The notes below the pieces were generated by a model, which saw only the letters and a list, made by a program, of their open reading frames with translations, ran no database searches and was not told where the DNA came from. Shown one piece after another: positions 46,989 to 56,283 of a stretch of DNA of 64,000 bases. Positions within the stretch are counted from its first letter, which is position 1; each line of letters starts with the position of its first letter. The stretch is from Noviherbaspirillum sp. Root189. Its GTDB lineage: Bacteria > Pseudomonadota > Gammaproteobacteria > Burkholderiales > Burkholderiaceae_D. Made by a program: the position numbers and the translations under genes. The stretch is taken from positions 27,652 through 91,651 of the forward strand of contig NZ_LMHZ01000015.1 of assembly GCF_001428545.1 (NCBI RefSeq). The letters are read 5' to 3'.

Positions 46989-48059
46989 ATGACTACTCTT
47001 CACACCACGGCAGTCGCCGGCGGTTCTGCTCCGGCAATTGGTTTTTTTGAACGCTACCTGACTATCTGGGTAGCGCTCTGTATTGTTATCGGCATCCTGT
47101 TAGGCAAAGTTTATCCAAATCTTTTTCAGGGAATTGCAGCGCTGGAGTTCGCGCGCGTAAATCTTCCGGTCGGCGTCCTGATCTGGGTGATGATTATTCC
47201 AATGCTTATCAAGATCGACTTCGCGGCACTTGCTCAAGTCAAAAGCCAATGGCGCGGCATCGGTGTAACGCTGGTCGTCAACTGGTTCGTTAAACCATTC
47301 TCAATGGCCCTACTCGGCTGGTTTTTTATACGCCATGTATTTGCCCCCTGGCTTCCGGCAGATCAATTGGACAGCTATGTAGCGGGACTGATTTTGCTTG
47401 CCGCTGCCCCATGTACCGCGATGGTTTTTGTCTGGAGTCAGCTGTGCAAAGGTGACCCGTACTTTACACTGTCTCAGGTCGCGTTGAATGACTCTATTAT
47501 GATTGTGGCATTCGCACCGTTGGTTGCCCTGCTGCTGGGCTTGTCATCCATTAGCGTGCCTTGGAATACCCTTGTTACGTCCGTGGCACTGTACATCATC
47601 ATTCCAGTCATGCTTGCTCAGGTCATCCGCAGTGCAGTGCTCCGCAAAGGGCCCGGGCATCTGGACCGGGCAGTGTCAAAACTTGGGCCGTTTTCCATTT
47701 CCGCCCTATTGCTGACGCTGATACTGTTATTCGCTTTTCAGGGCAATGCCATTACTCAGCAGCCAGTCGTAATCGCCATCCTCGCCGTACCTATTCTTAT
47801 TCAAGTGCTCTTCAACTCTGGATTGGCCTATCTGCTGAATAAAAAACTCGGTGTTGCCCATTGCGTCGCTGGCCCGTCCAGTTTGATTGGGGCCTCAAAC
47901 TTCTTTGAACTAGCGGTTGCCACGGCAATTAGTCTATTCGGGTTCCAGTCGGGCGCCGCTTTGGCAACGGTAGTCGGTGTTTTGATCGAGGTGCCGGTAA
48001 TGCTGCTCGTCGTCGACGTCGTGAATCGGTCGCAACAATGGTATGAGGCGAAGGCTTAA
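46989..48059 (+). CDS. acr3: Arsenite efflux permease ACR3
   Basis: This 356-residue, 10-helix ACR3-family carrier expels arsenite. The essential Cys is C142 in LAAAPCTAMVFVWS, and the conserved Glu is E334 in GVLIEVPVM; both are needed in characterised ACR3 proteins. It is unrelated to the E. coli ArsB family. It is the last gene of the operon and follows arsC by 59 bp with a weak ribosome site. Confidence 0.95.
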   Translation: MTTLHTTAVAGGSAPAIGFFERYLTIWVALCIVIGILLGKVYPNLFQGIAALEFARVNLPVGVLIWVMIIPMLIKIDFAALAQVKSQWRGIGVTLVVNWFVKPFSMALLGWFFIRHVFAPWLPADQLDSYVAGLILLAAAPCTAMVFVWSQLCKGDPYFTLSQVALNDSIMIVAFAPLVALLLGLSSISVPWNTLVTSVALYIIIPVMLAQVIRSAVLRKGPGHLDRAVSKLGPFSISALLLTLILLFAFQGNAITQQPVVIAILAVPILIQVLFNSGLAYLLNKKLGVAHCVAGPSSLIGASNFFELAVATAISLFGFQSGAALATVVGVLIEVPVMLLVVDVVNRSQQWYEAKA

Positions 48060-48108
48060 TTGACAGAGACATCGTCACCATAGTCGATGCCTTATTAGAA
48101 CACGGGCT

Positions 48109-48888
48109 TTACTCTTCTAAGGAAATCCAGCCGAATCCTTCGTCCTGGCAAGCAATCATCACCTGAGCCGCCTCACCGTCGACTATGCTGCACAATGCAG
48201 CCCTGGCGAGTTCCGGCGTGTTGTTTTGCTGGCTGAGGTGCGCACCAACCACGATCTTCAAGCGAGAACGGTCGACCGCTCCCAGTATCTCCGCGGTTGC
48301 ATCATTCGACAGATGGCCGTATGCGCCGCCAATCCGGTTGCGCAGTGATGGAGGATAGGTCGAATTGGCCAGCATCTGGCGGTCATGGTTACACTCCAGA
48401 ACCAAGGCATCGCAGCCGCTCAGGGTCTTCGTAAGATACGGTGTCGCCTGACCGGCATCTGTCAGTACTCCCAGTCTGAAGCGACTATCCTGAATGACGT
48501 ACTGGACCGGTTCGCGCGCGTCGTGCGGAACCGTATAGGGAATGAGGTTGAGTTCGCCGATGGTGACTGACTGGCCATCACGGCAGAAATGGTAGGCGAC
48601 ACCATCGCAATCCTTGCGAACCGCCTGGTAGGTGCCATAGGAAAGCCATACCGGAATGGCGTGGCGCCGAGCAAACCTGAAAACGCCGCCGACATGGTCC
48701 TGATGCTCATGGGTGACGACTATGCCGGCAAGGTCAGCAGGGACTAATCCGAGTCGCTGAAGGCGACGTTCGGTTTCCTTGATATTGAATCCGCAATCCA
48801 GCATGACCGTCGTGCGGCCGATGCTGGAAGCGGTTGAAATCAGCAGTGCGTTACCTTCACTACCACTTCCGAGACTGGCAAATTTCAA
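48109..48888 (-). CDS. MBL-fold metallohydrolase (YycJ-like)
   Basis: This 259-residue protein has the metallo-beta-lactamase metal motif THEHQDH (59-65), with the later D143 in LTDAG and H233-like residue. Its relatives include YycJ, a DNA exonuclease linked to mismatch repair in Bacillus; the betaproteobacterial function is unproven. It follows bamC by 13 bp on the same strand and forms the usual dapA-bamC-MBL row. Confidence 0.85.
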   Translation of the reverse strand: MKFASLGSGSEGNALLISTASSIGRTTVMLDCGFNIKETERRLQRLGLVPADLAGIVVTHEHQDHVGGVFRFARRHAIPVWLSYGTYQAVRKDCDGVAYHFCRDGQSVTIGELNLIPYTVPHDAREPVQYVIQDSRFRLGVLTDAGQATPYLTKTLSGCDALVLECNHDRQMLANSTYPPSLRNRIGGAYGHLSNDATAEILGAVDRSRLKIVVGAHLSQQNNTPELARAALCSIVDGEAAQVMIACQDEGFGWISLEE

Positions 48889-48901
48889 TACGTTTCTTGC
48901 T

Positions 48902-50050
48902 TTACTTAAGTTGCTCGTTCAAGAGGGACAGGATCCGGTTCGCAGTCTGCGATGTCTCCGGACGTCCTTCGTTGTTGAGGACCGCTATTTGACTAGTCGT
49001 GCCGGCACCTTTTACCGAAACACGGTAACGGGGCGCAGTACGTGCCTTGTCTTCACTGGAGCCAAACGTGAAGAGTTTAGAGAAAAATCCCTGGTCGCCT
49101 TTTTTCGAGTCGGTGTCAGGATCCACATAGCGCACGAAGTACATGCCTTGCGTGCGGTCACGGTCTTCTACGGTGAAGCCGACGCGATCAAGCGCCAGGC
49201 CGACGCGGCGCCATGCACGGTCAAAACCTTCGTCCACTTCGACGTAACCGCCGTTCTGGCCTTTGACCAGCTTCGAACGTGTCGGTTGCGCTGCCGCGTT
49301 GGCGACGGTCGCTTTCGCACGCGTGGAGTCCGCGCCAAGGCGTGTCATCAGGCGAGTGAGAAATTCAGCTTCGAGTTCGGGATCCGACGGCCGCGGTGTC
49401 CAGGTGGTGCTTTCCTTCTGCTGGCCGACGAGGACCTCCTGCATGCCGCGATGGCTGATAAAGATCTCGGTCGAACCGTCCGCTGCGCGTTCCAGACGCG
49501 TACGGAACTTGTCACGTTCGCCGGTGGAATACAGCGAATCCAGCGCCTTGCCGATCGTGCTGCGGATAAAGTCTTGCGGGATCTTGGCGCGGTTTTCCGC
49601 CCAGTCGGTTTCCATCACGCCTGCCTGAGGTACTTCCTGTACCAGCAGGAAGCCTGAGTCTTGCCAGAAGTCCTTGATTTGAGGCCAGAGTACTTCCGGC
49701 GATGCCTTGACGACCAGCCAGCGCTGGCTACCTTCACGCACGACGCGCATGTCCTGCGTTACAGTTGGCGCAACAGTGGTGGCCGCCGCAGGACTGGTGG
49801 TCTGCTGCAAGGTGTAGCCCGATGCGGTTGCCGTACCGCGGTTCGCTTCAGGGATCGCATAACGGTTTTCGCGCTGCAACTGGGTCAGGTCGGGCGGAAC
49901 TTCCAGTGAAGGCGCCTTCCCGGCGCTTTTGTACTCTACACGGTTGGGCTCGAGGATGTCCCCGATGGTGCTGCAGCCAGCAAGGCCGGCCAGTGCCATT
50001 GCGTAAATCAATCCACGTTGAGCCAGGTAAGAGTGCTTGCGAATAGTCAT
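48902..50050 (-). CDS. bamC: Outer membrane assembly lipoprotein BamC
   Basis: BamC (382 residues) is part of the BAM complex that inserts beta-barrel proteins. A lipobox LAGC (lipidated C26) is followed by an unstructured N-terminal segment and two helix-grip domains (about 110-215 and 260-375). The location after dapA is diagnostic. BamC is the least conserved Bam lipoprotein, and this sequence is typical of betaproteobacteria. Confidence 0.93.
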   Translation of the reverse strand: MTIRKHSYLAQRGLIYAMALAGLAGCSTIGDILEPNRVEYKSAGKAPSLEVPPDLTQLQRENRYAIPEANRGTATASGYTLQQTTSPAAATTVAPTVTQDMRVVREGSQRWLVVKASPEVLWPQIKDFWQDSGFLLVQEVPQAGVMETDWAENRAKIPQDFIRSTIGKALDSLYSTGERDKFRTRLERAADGSTEIFISHRGMQEVLVGQQKESTTWTPRPSDPELEAEFLTRLMTRLGADSTRAKATVANAAAQPTRSKLVKGQNGGYVEVDEGFDRAWRRVGLALDRVGFTVEDRDRTQGMYFVRYVDPDTDSKKGDQGFFSKLFTFGSSEDKARTAPRYRVSVKGAGTTSQIAVLNNEGRPETSQTANRILSLLNEQLK

Positions 50051-50098
50051 GTCGATGCTGAATGAAATAGTTTTAATTATCTGCGGTCTGCGCGGCGC

Positions 50099-50977
50099 TT
50101 ATTGTAATACACCCGATTCGCGCAACGCGGCACGTACCGTTTCATGATGACCTGCACCGAGCGGAGCGAGCGGCAAACGAATCCCCTCCGGCATCATGCC
50201 CATGTCGGCCAGAGCCCATTTCACCGGAACCGGATTGGGCTCCACAAACAACTTGTTATGCAGTGGCAGCATGCGGTTGTTGATGGCGACCGCTTCGGCG
50301 ATGCGACCATTCATCGCAGCGATGCACAATTCATGCATGGCGCGCGGCGCGACGTTGGCGGTAACCGAAATATTGCCCTTGCCGCCGCAGAACATCAGCG
50401 CCATTGCGGTCGGGTCGTCGCCCGAATACACCGCGAACGATTTTGGAGCAAGGCGAATAAGGTCAGTCCCGCGGCCGATATTGCCGGTCGCGTCCTTCAC
50501 GCCGATGATGCCAGGTACCTGGGCCAGGCGCAGGATCGTGTCGTTTGCCATATCGGCGACGGTACGGCCGGGAACGTTATACAGAATCACAGGCAGGTCG
50601 ACCGACTCGGCAATCTTGCGGAAGTGGAGGTACATGCCTTCCTGTGTCGGACGATTATAGTAAGGCACGACCTGCAGCGATGCGTCGGCGCCGACTTCCT
50701 TGGCATAACGGGTCAGCTCGATTGCTTCAGTGGTCGAATTGCCGCCAGTGCCGGCAATGATGGGAATGCGCTTTGCCGTATGCTCGACGGCGATCTTGAT
50801 CAGTTCGCAGTGCTCCTCCACCGAAACAGTCGGCGACTCGCCGGTCGTACCGACGATAACGATGCCGTCGGTCCCTTCGGCGATGTGCCAATCAATCAGT
50901 TTCCGCAGGCCCGGCAGGTCAAGACTGCCGTCTGCGTGCATGGGAGTGACGATTGCGACTATGCTGCCCTGAATCAT
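50099..50977 (-). CDS. dapA: 4-hydroxy-tetrahydrodipicolinate synthase
   Basis: DapA (292 residues) condenses pyruvate and aspartate semialdehyde, the first step of lysine and diaminopimelate synthesis. The Schiff-base lysine is K161 in GVKDATG, with T44, Y107 and Y133 forming the proton relay. It competes with hom (about 32 kb away in this window) for the same substrate. It lies upstream of bamC by 48 bp. Confidence 0.97.
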   Translation of the reverse strand: MIQGSIVAIVTPMHADGSLDLPGLRKLIDWHIAEGTDGIVIVGTTGESPTVSVEEHCELIKIAVEHTAKRIPIIAGTGGNSTTEAIELTRYAKEVGADASLQVVPYYNRPTQEGMYLHFRKIAESVDLPVILYNVPGRTVADMANDTILRLAQVPGIIGVKDATGNIGRGTDLIRLAPKSFAVYSGDDPTAMALMFCGGKGNISVTANVAPRAMHELCIAAMNGRIAEAVAINNRMLPLHNKLFVEPNPVPVKWALADMGMMPEGIRLPLAPLGAGHHETVRAALRESGVLQ

Positions 50978-51061
50978 GATGATGTAGTTGGGTAAGAATA
51001 GAAAGGCTTGATTGTAGCGGATAGCCTGCTCCCGTGGGGCAATCAGGCTTGCATTGGAGCG

Positions 51062-51661
51062 TCAAAACAAGCGCAGCCCCTCGGCTGACGGGACAGGCGG
51101 AACTTTGATCAGGCAAATGCGCTGGATCATGGCGGGTTTGGGCGTGTCGACAAAGCCGTCTTCATAGGCGATGACCCGAAGCATCTTGTCTTCCCTGACA
51201 GTCAGGTCGAGCAGTTCGCCGGGTTGCAACAGAAACGCAGGATTGGAAGGCTTGCCAAATTGCTCATTTCCAATCGCGAAGGTCTCATAGAGCAGCACGC
51301 CGCCTGGGGCGAGGCTGTCAAGGAAATGCGGAAACAGCGGACGGTGCAAGTAGTTTGTTACCACGATGCCGCTAAACAACTGATTTTTAAATGGCCAAGG
51401 TGCAGATGCGGGGCCGCCACCTTCGAGATCGGCAAGCATCGTTTTTATCCGTGGCCCGGCTGCGCGCTGCAAGGCATCCGAATCGCGGTCAACAGCCAGC
51501 ACATCATAACCACGCGCGGCGAGAAATCGTGCGTGCCGACCGCTTCCGCACGCAAGGTCGAGCACCTCGCCCTGTGGTATCAAGGCGGCAAAACGCACTA
51601 CCCAGGACGATGGTGAATCGTTCCCGGAATGTGCATGTACGGTTGATTCCTTACTGATCAT
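51062..51661 (-). CDS. Class I SAM-dependent methyltransferase
   Basis: This 199-residue protein has a Rossmann SAM site (EVLDLACGSGRHARFLAARG, about 32-51) and a second acidic VDRD near 57. The substrate is unknown. I chose the ATG at 51659-51661, 16 bp after the trpS stop. The longer ORF would overlap trpS in another frame with low-complexity Trp/Arg-rich sequence. Its place after trpS is conserved in betaproteobacteria. Confidence 0.85.
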   Translation of the reverse strand: MISKESTVHAHSGNDSPSSWVVRFAALIPQGEVLDLACGSGRHARFLAARGYDVLAVDRDSDALQRAAGPRIKTMLADLEGGGPASAPWPFKNQLFSGIVVTNYLHRPLFPHFLDSLAPGGVLLYETFAIGNEQFGKPSNPAFLLQPGELLDLTVREDKMLRVIAYEDGFVDTPKPAMIQRICLIKVPPVPSAEGLRLF

Positions 51662-51677
51662 TTGCCTGAATGAATCG

Positions 51678-52886
51678 TCAGACAGAGGTATAACCAAGCC
51701 CCATCGCTTCACGCACATCACGCATGGTTTCCTGCGCGAGCTTGCGGGCCTTATCGCAGCCATCGGCCACAATGGCACGGACCAGCGAGGGATCGTCGAG
51801 ATATTTCTGGGCACGCTCGCGCATCGGTTCCTGCTCCGCCAGCACAGCCTCCACGATAGGCTGTTTGCACTCCAGGCAGCCAATACCAGCGGAGCGGCAC
51901 CCCTTCAATACCCAGTCCTTGGTTTCCTCACCCGAGTACACCTTGTGCAACTGCCATACCGGGCATTTCTCCGGCTCACCCGGATCGGTACGGCGTACGC
52001 GTGCGGGGTCGGTCGGCATCGTACGGATTTTCTTGGTGACGCTTTCCTTGTCTTCGCGCAAGGTGATTGAATTGCCGTAGCTCTTGGACATTTTGTGACC
52101 GTCGAGGCCAGGGAGGCGTGAATCTTCAGTCAGGCGTGCTTGCGGCTCAACCAGGATTAATTTGCGGCTGCCTTCCAGATAACCGAACAGGCGCTCTCGG
52201 TCAATCATCGACAGGTTCTGCGCTTCGTCGAGCATGGCTTTGGCTTGTTCCAGCGCGTCGGCCTTGCCCTGCTCCTGGTATTCGGTACGCAATTCCGTGT
52301 ACATGCGGGCGCGCTTGCTGCCCAGCTTCTTGATGGCTTCCTGCGCCTTTTCCTCGAAACCCTTTTCCTTGCCGTACAGGTGATTGAAGCGGCGTGCGAT
52401 CTCACGCATCATTTCGATATGCGGTATCTGGTCTTCGCCGACCGGCACCAGGCTGGCGCGGTAGATCAGTACGTCTGCCGCCTGCAGCAATGGGTAGCCA
52501 AGAAAACCATAGGTTGCAAGGTCACGATCGGACAACTTTTCCTGCTGGTCCTTGTAGGTTGGCACGCGTTCGAGCCAGCCGAGCGGGGTCGCCATGGACA
52601 GCAGAAGATGCAATTCCGCATGTTCGGGTACCCTGGACTGGATAAAGAGTGTGGCCTGCGCCGGATCTACCCCCGCGGCCAGCCAGTCGACCAGCATGTC
52701 CCAGGTGCTGGTCTCGATAATGCTCGGATCATCATAGTGAGTCGTCAACGCATGCCAGTCGGCCACGAAGAACAGACAAGGCAATTCGGATTGCATCTTG
52801 ACCCAGTTCTTGAGGGCGCCGTGATAATGGCCAAGGTGCATCGCACCGGTGGGACGCATGCCTGAAACAACGCGATCGGGATACAT
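51678..52886 (-). CDS. trpS: Tryptophanyl-tRNA synthetase
   Basis: TrpS (402 residues) charges tRNA-Trp. HLGH (17-20) and KMSKS (in LDGHKMSKSYG) are the class I signatures. It is longer than E. coli TrpS (334) because of an insertion in the catalytic domain (the LGSKRARMYTELRTEYQEQG region), common in this class of bacteria. It lies 5 bp after the M50 protease stop. Confidence 0.96.
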   Translation of the reverse strand: MYPDRVVSGMRPTGAMHLGHYHGALKNWVKMQSELPCLFFVADWHALTTHYDDPSIIETSTWDMLVDWLAAGVDPAQATLFIQSRVPEHAELHLLLSMATPLGWLERVPTYKDQQEKLSDRDLATYGFLGYPLLQAADVLIYRASLVPVGEDQIPHIEMMREIARRFNHLYGKEKGFEEKAQEAIKKLGSKRARMYTELRTEYQEQGKADALEQAKAMLDEAQNLSMIDRERLFGYLEGSRKLILVEPQARLTEDSRLPGLDGHKMSKSYGNSITLREDKESVTKKIRTMPTDPARVRRTDPGEPEKCPVWQLHKVYSGEETKDWVLKGCRSAGIGCLECKQPIVEAVLAEQEPMRERAQKYLDDPSLVRAIVADGCDKARKLAQETMRDVREAMGLGYTSV

Positions 52887-52891
52887 AATGT

Positions 52892-53551
52892 TCAGCTCAG
52901 AAAAATAGTGAGAGGGGAAACAATCAGCTTAATCGCTGAATGGGCAGCCGTCATGACGGGCACCATCCAGACGTAGAGCACCTTCAGCAGCACCAGGCCC
53001 ATCACGATGAAAAAACCGTAGGGCTCGATCCGTGAAAACTTGTAGGCGAGACGGTTGGGCAGTAGGCTGGTTAGCACCCTGCCCCCGTCCAGCGGCGGAA
53101 TCGGAAAAAGATTAAAGGCGAACATGACCAGGTTGGACAACACGCCTGCCTGCGCCATGCGCATAAAAAAGGGTTCCTGGACATCACCGATGCTCAGGCC
53201 GATCGCAAAGATCATCCATAGCAAGGCCATGACGAAATTCGACGCGGGCCCTGCCAGGGCGACCCAGGCCATGTCTCGCTTGGGTTTGCGCAGGTTGGCG
53301 AAATTAACCGGGACTGGTTTGGCATAACCGAACAAGAAAGCACCGGATGTGCTGACATAAAGCAGGATCGGAATGAGGATGGTACCAAAAGGATCGATAT
53401 GCTTAATCGGATTGAGGCTCATGCGGCCCTGCAGATATGCGGTCGAATCGCCAAGGAAGCGGGCTGCATAAGCATGGGAAGCTTCGTGCAGCGTAATCGC
53501 GAACAGCACCGGCAGTGCATAAACTGCAATTGTTTGAATTAGTTCATCCAT
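52892..53551 (-). CDS. Site-2-protease family (M50) membrane metalloprotease
   Basis: This 219-residue, six-helix protein has the zinc motif H22EASH26 and the second-site DGG in NLFPIPPLDGGRV. It belongs to the small YwhC-like M50 group without PDZ domain. Substrates are unknown. I chose the ATG at 53549-53551 (MDELIQTIAVYALP), since the longer start adds a polar leader. Confidence 0.9.
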   Translation of the reverse strand: MDELIQTIAVYALPVLFAITLHEASHAYAARFLGDSTAYLQGRMSLNPIKHIDPFGTILIPILLYVSTSGAFLFGYAKPVPVNFANLRKPKRDMAWVALAGPASNFVMALLWMIFAIGLSIGDVQEPFFMRMAQAGVLSNLVMFAFNLFPIPPLDGGRVLTSLLPNRLAYKFSRIEPYGFFIVMGLVLLKVLYVWMVPVMTAAHSAIKLIVSPLTIFLS

Positions 53552-53677
53552 GGCGGGGATTTTATCAGAGGGGGCGGAATTGCCCCGGCGGGCACAATTG
53601 CCGGGAATCAAGCATGGTCAGCGAAAAACACTTTTACCGGTGCATCGAAATCCGTCAGACAAGGTAACACCGTATGG

Positions 53678-54301
53678 TTACAAGCCGAAGACTGCCGCAT
53701 CTCCCCTTCCCTGCCGGACTAGTTCGGGCTCATCTCCGGTCAGGTCAATCACTGTGGTCGGCTCCAGACTGCAGGCGCCGCCGTCTATCACGAGCTCGAC
53801 CTGGCGTCCGAGTTGGTCCCGCACTTCATCCGGATCGGTCAGCGGATCGCCTTCGCCGGGCAGGATGAGGGTCGTTCCCAGGAGCGGCTGTCCAAGCTCT
53901 TCGAGCAGCGCACGGGCGATTGGGTTTTCCGGCACACGCAAACCTATTGTTTTGCGCGACGGATGACTGAGCCGGCGCGGCACTTCCTTCGTTGCCTCCA
54001 GAATAACGGTATAGGGGCCCGGGGTTGCCGACTTGAGCAAACGGTACTGGCGATTGTCGACCTTGGCGTACTGCGAAATCTCGCTCAAGTCGCGGCACAG
54101 CAAAGTCAAGTGATGCTTTTCGTCGACGCCACGGATGCGGCGCAGGCGGTCGACCGCTGTCTTGTCGTCGAGATGGCAGACCAGCGCATAGCAGGAGTCT
54201 GTGGGCAACGCGACAATCCCGCCTTCATGAACGATCTGTGCAGCCTGCTTGATTAGCCGCAGTTGCGGGTTTTCCGGATGGATCTGAAAAAATTGGCTCA
54301 T
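53678..54301 (-). CDS. YciO/Sua5-family protein
   Basis: This 207-residue protein consists of the YrdC/Sua5 domain (IVALPTDSCYALVCHLDD) and matches the YciO branch. Sua5 and YrdC make threonylcarbamoyl-AMP for t6A tRNA modification; YciO is a weak or divergent member. It belongs to the PHP-yciO-M50-trpS neighbourhood, here interrupted by htpX. Confidence 0.88.
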   Translation of the reverse strand: MSQFFQIHPENPQLRLIKQAAQIVHEGGIVALPTDSCYALVCHLDDKTAVDRLRRIRGVDEKHHLTLLCRDLSEISQYAKVDNRQYRLLKSATPGPYTVILEATKEVPRRLSHPSRKTIGLRVPENPIARALLEELGQPLLGTTLILPGEGDPLTDPDEVRDQLGRQVELVIDGGACSLEPTTVIDLTGDEPELVRQGRGDAAVFGL

Positions 54302-54335
54302 AAAAAATAACGGCGGCCAGTGTGACCGCCGCCGT
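54302..54335 (-). terminator. Intrinsic terminator after htpX
   Basis: Read leftward, ACGGCGGC pairs with GCCGCCGT (54328-54335 with 54310-54317), followed by TATTTTTT. It lies 18 bp past the htpX stop. Confidence 0.8.
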
Positions 54336-54352
54336 ATGCAAAAGGATAACGG

Positions 54353-55234
54353 TTAATGCGTACCCCGCAGCGCGGCGATACGAGCTTCAATAGGCGGATG
54401 GCTGGAAAACAGGGCCGTAAAGCCTGACCCGCCGCCGTTAATGCCAAAGGAGCGGAAGTTCTGCGGCAGGCTTTCCGCCGACTGCAAACCACCCAGCCGT
54501 GCCAGCGCCTTGACCATTGGTTGCGGTGAGCCCAGCAACTTTGCCGAACCTGCGTCTGCACGAAATTCACGATACCGGGAGAACCAGGCAACAATGATCG
54601 ATGCCAGTACGCCAAATACAATTTCGCACACAAAAACGGTGACCATATAGCCGATTCCCGGGCCACGGTCGTCATTGTTACGGAAGACTGCCTTGTCGAT
54701 CGCATAGCCGACGACTCGCGCCAGGAAAACCACGAAGGTGTTAACTACGCCTTGAATGAGCGTCAGCGTCACCATGTCGCCGTTTGCGACGTGAGCAATC
54801 TCATGTCCGAGTACGGCTTCCACTTCGTCCTTGGTCATACTTTCCAGCAGTCCGGTCGACACTGCCACCAGTGCCGAATTCTTGAAGGCGCCGGTCGCAA
54901 AGGCGTTAGGCTCGCCGTCATACACCGCAACTTCCGGCATGGCAATGCCGGCCCGGTCGGCAAGGCGCTTGACGGTATCGACCAGCCACAATTCCGTTGA
55001 CGATGAGGGTGTGTCAATCACGCGGGCACCGGTCGACCACTTTGCCATTTGCTTGCTGATGAGCAGCGAAAAAATCGCACCGGTAAAGCCCACGACCAAC
55101 GAATAAATCATCAGGCTGCCCATGTTCAGCCCGTTCGCACTGAGGTAACGATTGACGCCGAGCAGTGACAGCACCACCGACATGACCAGCATGACGGCGA
55201 GATTGGTTGCAATAAAGAGGAATATTCTTTTCAT
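54353..55234 (-). CDS. htpX: Membrane zinc protease HtpX
   Basis: HtpX (293 residues) is an M48 protease of the inner membrane that degrades misfolded membrane proteins. The zinc motif is H144EIAH148 and the third ligand Glu lies in [12 protein letters not shown]. Four hydrophobic segments (about 5-25, 35-60, 155-175, 190-215) anchor it. GGAGG stands 7 bp before the start. A sigma-32-like promoter lies upstream, fitting its stress role. Confidence 0.96.
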   Translation of the reverse strand: MKRIFLFIATNLAVMLVMSVVLSLLGVNRYLSANGLNMGSLMIYSLVVGFTGAIFSLLISKQMAKWSTGARVIDTPSSSTELWLVDTVKRLADRAGIAMPEVAVYDGEPNAFATGAFKNSALVAVSTGLLESMTKDEVEAVLGHEIAHVANGDMVTLTLIQGVVNTFVVFLARVVGYAIDKAVFRNNDDRGPGIGYMVTVFVCEIVFGVLASIIVAWFSRYREFRADAGSAKLLGSPQPMVKALARLGGLQSAESLPQNFRSFGINGGGSGFTALFSSHPPIEARIAALRGTH

Positions 55235-55262
55235 TCAAGCCTCCAGGGGATAAGCGCAGTGT

Positions 55263-55290
55263 AGATTGGCCCGCTTACGTAAAAATCAAG
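55263..55290 (-). promoter_or_regulatory. Sigma-32-like promoter upstream of htpX
   Basis: Read leftward, CTTGAT (55285-55290), a 14-bp spacer and GCCAATCT (55263-55270) match the RpoH consensus at 5 of 6 and 5 of 7 specified positions. It lies about 30 bp before the start codon. Confidence 0.6.
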
Positions 55291-55306
55291 AGGCGTCATG
55301 ATGCCA

Positions 55307-55331
55307 CACCGCACGCTCTGGCGGTGCGGTG
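55307..55331 (-). terminator. Hairpin between the PHP gene and htpX
   Basis: An 8-bp perfect stem (55307-55314 with 55324-55331) follows the PHP gene stop. It has no T run, so it is a weak terminator candidate only. Confidence 0.35.
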
Positions 55332-55348
55332 ATACGAAGCTAAAGGTT

Positions 55349-56185
55349 CTACAGGCGCCAGTCGTGCCAGACCGGGGTGACTGAAGGAGGCAAGTTGGGC
55401 AAGGCCCCCAGATCGACATTTGATTCTTCTGGCGCATGGAAATCCGACCCGCGCGACGCCAGCAAACCGTATTTTCTAGCGACTGTGGCGAACTGATCGT
55501 ATTCGGCAGGTGTATGGCTGCCCGTCACGACTTCTACACCAGCACCTCCGTAACGCTTGAATTCGTTGAGCAAAGCATCGAGTGCAACGTCATACAGATC
55601 GTAACGGCCGGGATGGGCAACAACTGCGATACCGCCGGCGCCGCGGATCCAGGTCACTGCGTCCTTAAGAGTTGCCCAGCGATGCGGTACGTAGCCGGGC
55701 TTGCCTTCGATCAGGTATCTGCTAAATACCTCCTGCACATCCTTGCAGACGCCCAGTTCGATAATGTAGCGGGCAAAGTGCGTGCGCGAGATCAGGTCGG
55801 GATTGCCGACATGTTTGAGGGCACCTTCGAACGCGTTCGGAATGCCGGCTTCGGCAAGCTGTGCTGCCATCTCCTGCGCTCTGCGTTCGCGACCGCATCG
55901 AGTGCTGATCAGGCCTCGCCTGAGGTCTTCGTTTTTGTCATCGAATTGCAAACCGACGATATGGATGGTCTGCGAGGCCCAGGTAACGGAAATTTCCACG
56001 CCCGTCACGTAGCGCATGCCGAGCCCAAGTGCGGCTTCGCGCGCCTCGGGTATGCCGTCGATCTCGTCATGATCGGTCAGCGCCCAGACGTCCACGCCGT
56101 TGGCCTCTGCGCGCGCCGCAACCTCCGCAGGCGGCAGCGCGCCATCGGATACGTTGGAATGGCAATGCAGGTCAACGTTCAGCAT
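55349..56185 (-). CDS. PHP-family nucleoside bisphosphate phosphatase (RnmA/YciV-like)
   Basis: This 278-residue polymerase/histidinol-phosphatase domain protein has the metal motifs DLHCHSNVSDG (5-15) and LTDHDEIDGIPEA (36-48), and C-terminal SDFHAP. E. coli YciV (RnmA) is a 5'-3' exonuclease for short RNAs and dephosphorylates 3',5'-nucleoside bisphosphate. The same activity is inferred here from family and neighbourhood. Confidence 0.88.
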   Translation of the reverse strand: MLNVDLHCHSNVSDGALPPAEVAARAEANGVDVWALTDHDEIDGIPEAREAALGLGMRYVTGVEISVTWASQTIHIVGLQFDDKNEDLRRGLISTRCGRERRAQEMAAQLAEAGIPNAFEGALKHVGNPDLISRTHFARYIIELGVCKDVQEVFSRYLIEGKPGYVPHRWATLKDAVTWIRGAGGIAVVAHPGRYDLYDVALDALLNEFKRYGGAGVEVVTGSHTPAEYDQFATVARKYGLLASRGSDFHAPEESNVDLGALPNLPPSVTPVWHDWRL

Positions 56186-56283
56186 GGATACTTTTGGAAA
56201 ATGGATAAGACTTTATTGTACGCCGAAGTCGGCGACAGATACCATCAGACACCGCTGTCCACTCTGCTGCAGGACAAGAATTG

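Noticed and set aside
51662..51883. N-terminal extension of the methyltransferase into trpS
   Set aside because: The 74 extra codons overlap trpS out of frame and are rich in Trp, Arg and Ser; the start at 51661 fits the fold.
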